A program made the translations under genes and the position numbers. Below the pieces are notes generated by a model, which saw only the letters and a list, made by a program, of their open reading frames with translations, ran no database searches and had not been told where the DNA came from. From NCBI GenBank assembly GCA_964637725.1, contig CAZWXH010000036.1, positions 1-16,344 on the forward strand: 16,344 bases of DNA, written 5' to 3'. Every line of letters begins with the position of its first letter. The stretch's first letter is position 1. This DNA comes from CAZWXH01 sp964637725. Its GTDB lineage: Bacteria; Bacillota_I; Bacilli_A; Erysipelotrichales; Coprobacillaceae. Below, in pieces: positions 14,194-16,344 of the stretch.

Positions 14194-15216
14194 TCACTCC
14201 AATCTTGATTTGTTGATTTCTTTATTAAATGAAAATACTAAACCACCAATAATAAGTCCAAGGTAATAAGACATAAATCTCCATAAGAATAATGAAGATG
14301 ATGTTCCAACAGGACCTAGAAAACTAAACAATAAAACATAAACGCCTTCACTTCCACCACTTGCTCCTGGAATAGGTAAAAAAGCATTAATTAAATAGAT
14401 AAAAGAACATAACCCTAAGAAATCAAAGAAGCTTGTCCATGGTACATTTAAATTCAAAGCCTTTGCAGAAAAGAAAGGCATACTATATATAATTGATAAC
14501 TTTATAAAATTACAAAGACATGACTTGAGTAAGACTGGTTTATTCTTTTGTAAAAATTTTAACTGTTCTCTAAAGTCAGACATATATTGTTCGATTTTTA
14601 CACAAGTGTATTCATAGTCTTTAACAATATGGATCTTATTTAAAAATTTCACAATATTATGAGTAACAAAATTTTGTAATGTCTTTGATTTAGCTCCACC
14701 AAACAATGCTAAAATAACAACAAAGTTAATCACAAAGCCAATCATTGCAAGACTAAATATTCCCGCACCTTCATTTAAGAAGTAATCATATTTAAATAAG
14801 ACAACAAATCCTGTATATAAAACAAGAACACTCTGATAGCAGATAAAACACATTAATAATATACTTGAAGAATTTGTTGGAGTAATGCCTTGCTTATTAA
14901 AGATATATACTTGAGCAAATTGTCCCCCACTCGCAAAAGGTGTAATCCCATTAAAGAATGTTCCACTAATAGCGTTGATAAATGATTGTTTGTATGAATA
15001 ATCTTTTTTATATGCTCTACCAAAATACCATAATGAAAGAGCATCTACTAGATAATACAAAACCATTATAGCAGCCAACACAAAAATCCAAGAAAGCTTA
15101 GCTTTCGAAAATGCAGTAATAACTTTATCAAATTGATCACCGATGGAAAGATAAATAGATCCCCCACCTATAATTAATATAATAGCTATATTAATGAAAT
15201 AACTCTTGTTTTTCAT
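14194..15216 (-). CDS. UPF0104 flippase-like integral membrane protein
   Basis: A 340-residue polytopic membrane protein of the lysylphosphatidylglycerol-synthase transmembrane/flippase-like family. I count about seven to eight hydrophobic segments, for example near 8-25, 42-64, 115-140, 152-172, 230-255, 263-283, 290-310 and 312-330. The two family loops are present: TPFASGGQFAQVY (92-104) and PIPGASGGSEG (281-291), with Arg313 and Tyr317-318 in the last helix. No soluble LPG-synthase domain follows. Relatives are proposed to move or present lipid-linked sugars or aminoacyl lipids across the membrane. Between two glycolipid glycosyltransferases, a role in translocating or partitioning glycolipid is the natural inference. 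The ATG at 15214-15216 is 12 nt after the upstream gene, with AAAGAG about 10 nt before it. Confidence 0.85.
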   Translation of the reverse strand: MKNKSYFINIAIILIIGGGSIYLSIGDQFDKVITAFSKAKLSWIFVLAAIMVLYYLVDALSLWYFGRAYKKDYSYKQSFINAISGTFFNGITPFASGGQFAQVYIFNKQGITPTNSSSILLMCFICYQSVLVLYTGFVVLFKYDYFLNEGAGIFSLAMIGFVINFVVILALFGGAKSKTLQNFVTHNIVKFLNKIHIVKDYEYTCVKIEQYMSDFREQLKFLQKNKPVLLKSCLCNFIKLSIIYSMPFFSAKALNLNVPWTSFFDFLGLCSFIYLINAFLPIPGASGGSEGVYVLLFSFLGPVGTSSSLFLWRFMSYYLGLIIGGLVFSFNKEINKSRLE

Positions 15217-15228
15217 AATAATAACTCT

Positions 15229-16230
15229 TTAAAGATTCATAACGTAATTATAAACCTCCAAAAGCTCCTTTCCAATGATAGAAAGTTCCCTATCACATGC
15301 AACTTTATATCCTTCTTCTGCAGTACTTGGTATTTTATTATAAATAATGTTATTAATTAAACTTACAAAATCTTCATTGCTCTTTCCTTTATAAACATGA
15401 ACTCCATCTTGAAGCCATTCATCATAAACCGGTATATCACGTAATACAATATTCCTTTTTGATGCCAAAGCTTCTAGTATAACAATACCTTCAGTTTCTT
15501 CACGTGATGGAAAAAAGAATACATCACAAGCTCCATATGCACCTTTTATGACATCGCCACTAACATACCCAGGTAATATAACATTCTTAGGTAGATTTTT
15601 TAATAATCTTCTTATTTTAGGAGTAGGATGCGATAATGTTACATCTCCAAACCAAATAAACTTATAGTGTGGTAAAGACATTGCAACCTCACAAAATGTA
15701 TCGAATCCTTTTCTTTCAAATAACCAACCTACAGACATAATCACTTTTTCATCAGTTAATTGAAAGTAGTTTTTAAATAATTCTATTTGTTTATCAGTAG
15801 GATTAAAATCTTCAAGACACACGCCATTTGAAACCGCAAATACTTTTTGTTTAAGACCATAAGATTCTATTAATCTCTTTGAGTATGGTGTTGGTGTGAT
15901 AATCACATCAGCTTTTTCATATAGAGATATCAACCATTTTTGATAGATTGGTGCAAGTTGATTAGAACCTATAAAAGATCCTTTAAAATCTTCTTTTGTA
16001 CTATGTGCATGATAGACGATCTTTTTATTCATCCTTTTTGCTTCTTTCAACATAAAAGGACTAGAAGGAAAGATTGTATTGATATGCAAAATATCATAGT
16101 CTTTTTCCTTACTATCTTTTGTAAAAGGAATGTTATTAATAGTTAGTGCTTGAATTTGATGTTTTAAAGCACGACCAATCCCTGATTTCTTTATTGAGTT
16201 TTCATTTCCAAAATATAATTTTATTTTCAT
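15229..16230 (-). CDS. CpoA/LafB-like glycolipid glycosyltransferase (GT4)
   Basis: A 333-residue GT4 glycosyltransferase. The segments MKIKLYFGNEN, KSGIGRALKHQ, VYHAHSTKEDFKGSFIGSN and ITPTPYSKRLI are typical of the CpoA/LafB/BgsA-like enzymes of Firmicutes, which add a second hexose to monohexosyl-diacylglycerol to form the lipid anchor of lipoteichoic acid. The GT-B C-terminal half shows SVGWLFERKGFDTF and E-x7-E at Glu245/Glu253 (ETEGIVILE). I chose ATG 16228-16230, preceded by GGTGG 8 nt upstream; an in-frame extension to 16287 adds 19 unlikely residues. It is the first gene of the operon that continues with UPF0104, the GT4-RecX fusion and yhaM. Whether it transfers glucose or galactose cannot be told from sequence. 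Confidence 0.88.
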   Translation of the reverse strand: MKIKLYFGNENSIKKSGIGRALKHQIQALTINNIPFTKDSKEKDYDILHINTIFPSSPFMLKEAKRMNKKIVYHAHSTKEDFKGSFIGSNQLAPIYQKWLISLYEKADVIITPTPYSKRLIESYGLKQKVFAVSNGVCLEDFNPTDKQIELFKNYFQLTDEKVIMSVGWLFERKGFDTFCEVAMSLPHYKFIWFGDVTLSHPTPKIRRLLKNLPKNVILPGYVSGDVIKGAYGACDVFFFPSREETEGIVILEALASKRNIVLRDIPVYDEWLQDGVHVYKGKSNEDFVSLINNIIYNKIPSTAEEGYKVACDRELSIIGKELLEVYNYVMNL

Positions 16231-16247
16231 ATAATACCACCATCTTA

Positions 16248-16253
16248 ATTTTA
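16248..16253 (-). promoter_or_regulatory. Possible -10 element of the glycolipid operon
   Basis: TAAAAT on the minus strand, 17 nt before the CpoA-like ATG. The region 17 nt further upstream is T-rich (TTTCTT) and does not resemble a -35, so this is only a candidate. A promoter is expected somewhere in 16231-16300 because a terminator precedes it. Confidence 0.35.
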
Positions 16254-16300
16254 CTACATTTATCTTCATAAAGAAAGGAAAAGCCATCTAAAAAAGGCAT

Positions 16301-16327
16301 AAAAAAAGGGACATCATGATGATGTCC
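16301..16327 (-). terminator. Rho-independent terminator of a transcript from outside the window
   Basis: An 8-bp perfect stem (GGACATCA at 16309-16316 with TGATGTCC at 16320-16327, loop TGA). On the minus strand it is followed by CTTTTTTT. It ends a transcript entering from beyond 16344. The 17 bases to the window edge (16328-16344) are too few to identify what is transcribed. Confidence 0.85.
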
Positions 16328-16344
16328 AAGGGAATCGGCAACTT

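Noticed and set aside
16231..16287. N-terminal extension of the CpoA-like glycosyltransferase
   Set aside because: The added 19 residues do not resemble the family start, there is no ribosome binding site, and MKIKLYFGNEN at 16230 is the typical beginning.
16281..16300. Second hairpin before the CpoA-like gene
   Set aside because: Only a 3-4 bp GCC/GGC stem with a 10-nt loop; too weak to be a terminator or regulatory element.
16328..16344. Possible riboswitch or T-box remnant upstream of the end terminator
   Set aside because: Seventeen bases cannot identify an RNA family, and no conserved core motif (such as GGTGGCAACG-type) is present.

Overview
The window is low-GC, densely packed chromosomal DNA from a spore-forming Firmicute. 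Four things point to Erysipelotrichia or a near relative (Coprobacillus/Catenibacterium-type): strong A+T bias, a SufU-type SUF operon, sporulation genes of the YunB, YutH and YjcZ families, and a diglucosyl-diacylglycerol glycolipid locus. This placement is inference. I see no rRNA, tRNA, CRISPR array, insertion sequence or phage gene.

Layout. (1) 1-1535, minus: a TRM11/UPF0020-like RNA methyltransferase with a HEAT-like N-terminus, its own extended -10 promoter and a terminator. (2) 1508-3051, minus: yunB followed by yutH, a sporulation pair. (3) 3119-8501, minus: the complete SUF iron-sulfur operon in the order sufC-sufD-sufS-sufU-sufB, read from a good sigma-A-like promoter. A 5-formyl-THF cyclo-ligase gene is translationally coupled to the end of sufB through a TTG start. 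(4) 8565-8839, minus: two tiny genes of 25 and 28 codons with near-perfect ribosome binding sites, resembling YjcZ-family small membrane/sporulation proteins, with their own terminator. (5) 8862-10778, plus: a promoter, two overlapping PrsA-like lipoprotein foldase genes and a terminator. (6) 10816-11240, plus: hit, a HIT-family nucleotide hydrolase, with a terminator that incorporates its stop codon. (7) 11236-16253, minus: a four-gene glycolipid/RNase operon running CpoA/LafB-like glycosyltransferase, UPF0104 flippase-like membrane protein, a diacylglycerol-glucosyltransferase-like GT4 fused to a full RecX domain, and the yhaM 3'-5' exoribonuclease. A terminator at 16301-16327 closes a transcript whose body lies outside the window.

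How the genes fit together. SufS, SufU and SufBCD make Fe-S clusters. The two PrsA-like lipoproteins probably assist folding outside the membrane. The two GT4 enzymes plausibly make the mono- and dihexosyl-diacylglycerol that anchors lipoteichoic acid, and the UPF0104 protein between them may handle the lipid in the membrane. prsA, hit and yhaM are also near one another in Bacillus, so this is largely conserved core genome.

The most unusual points are the in-frame glycosyltransferase-RecX fusion, the SufS/SufU pair with substitutions at positions thought to mediate their zinc-ligand swap, the loss of the parvulin catalytic histidines in both PrsA-like proteins, and the pair of tiny genes between suf and prsA. 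I found no evidence for an entirely new multi-gene defence or mobile system.
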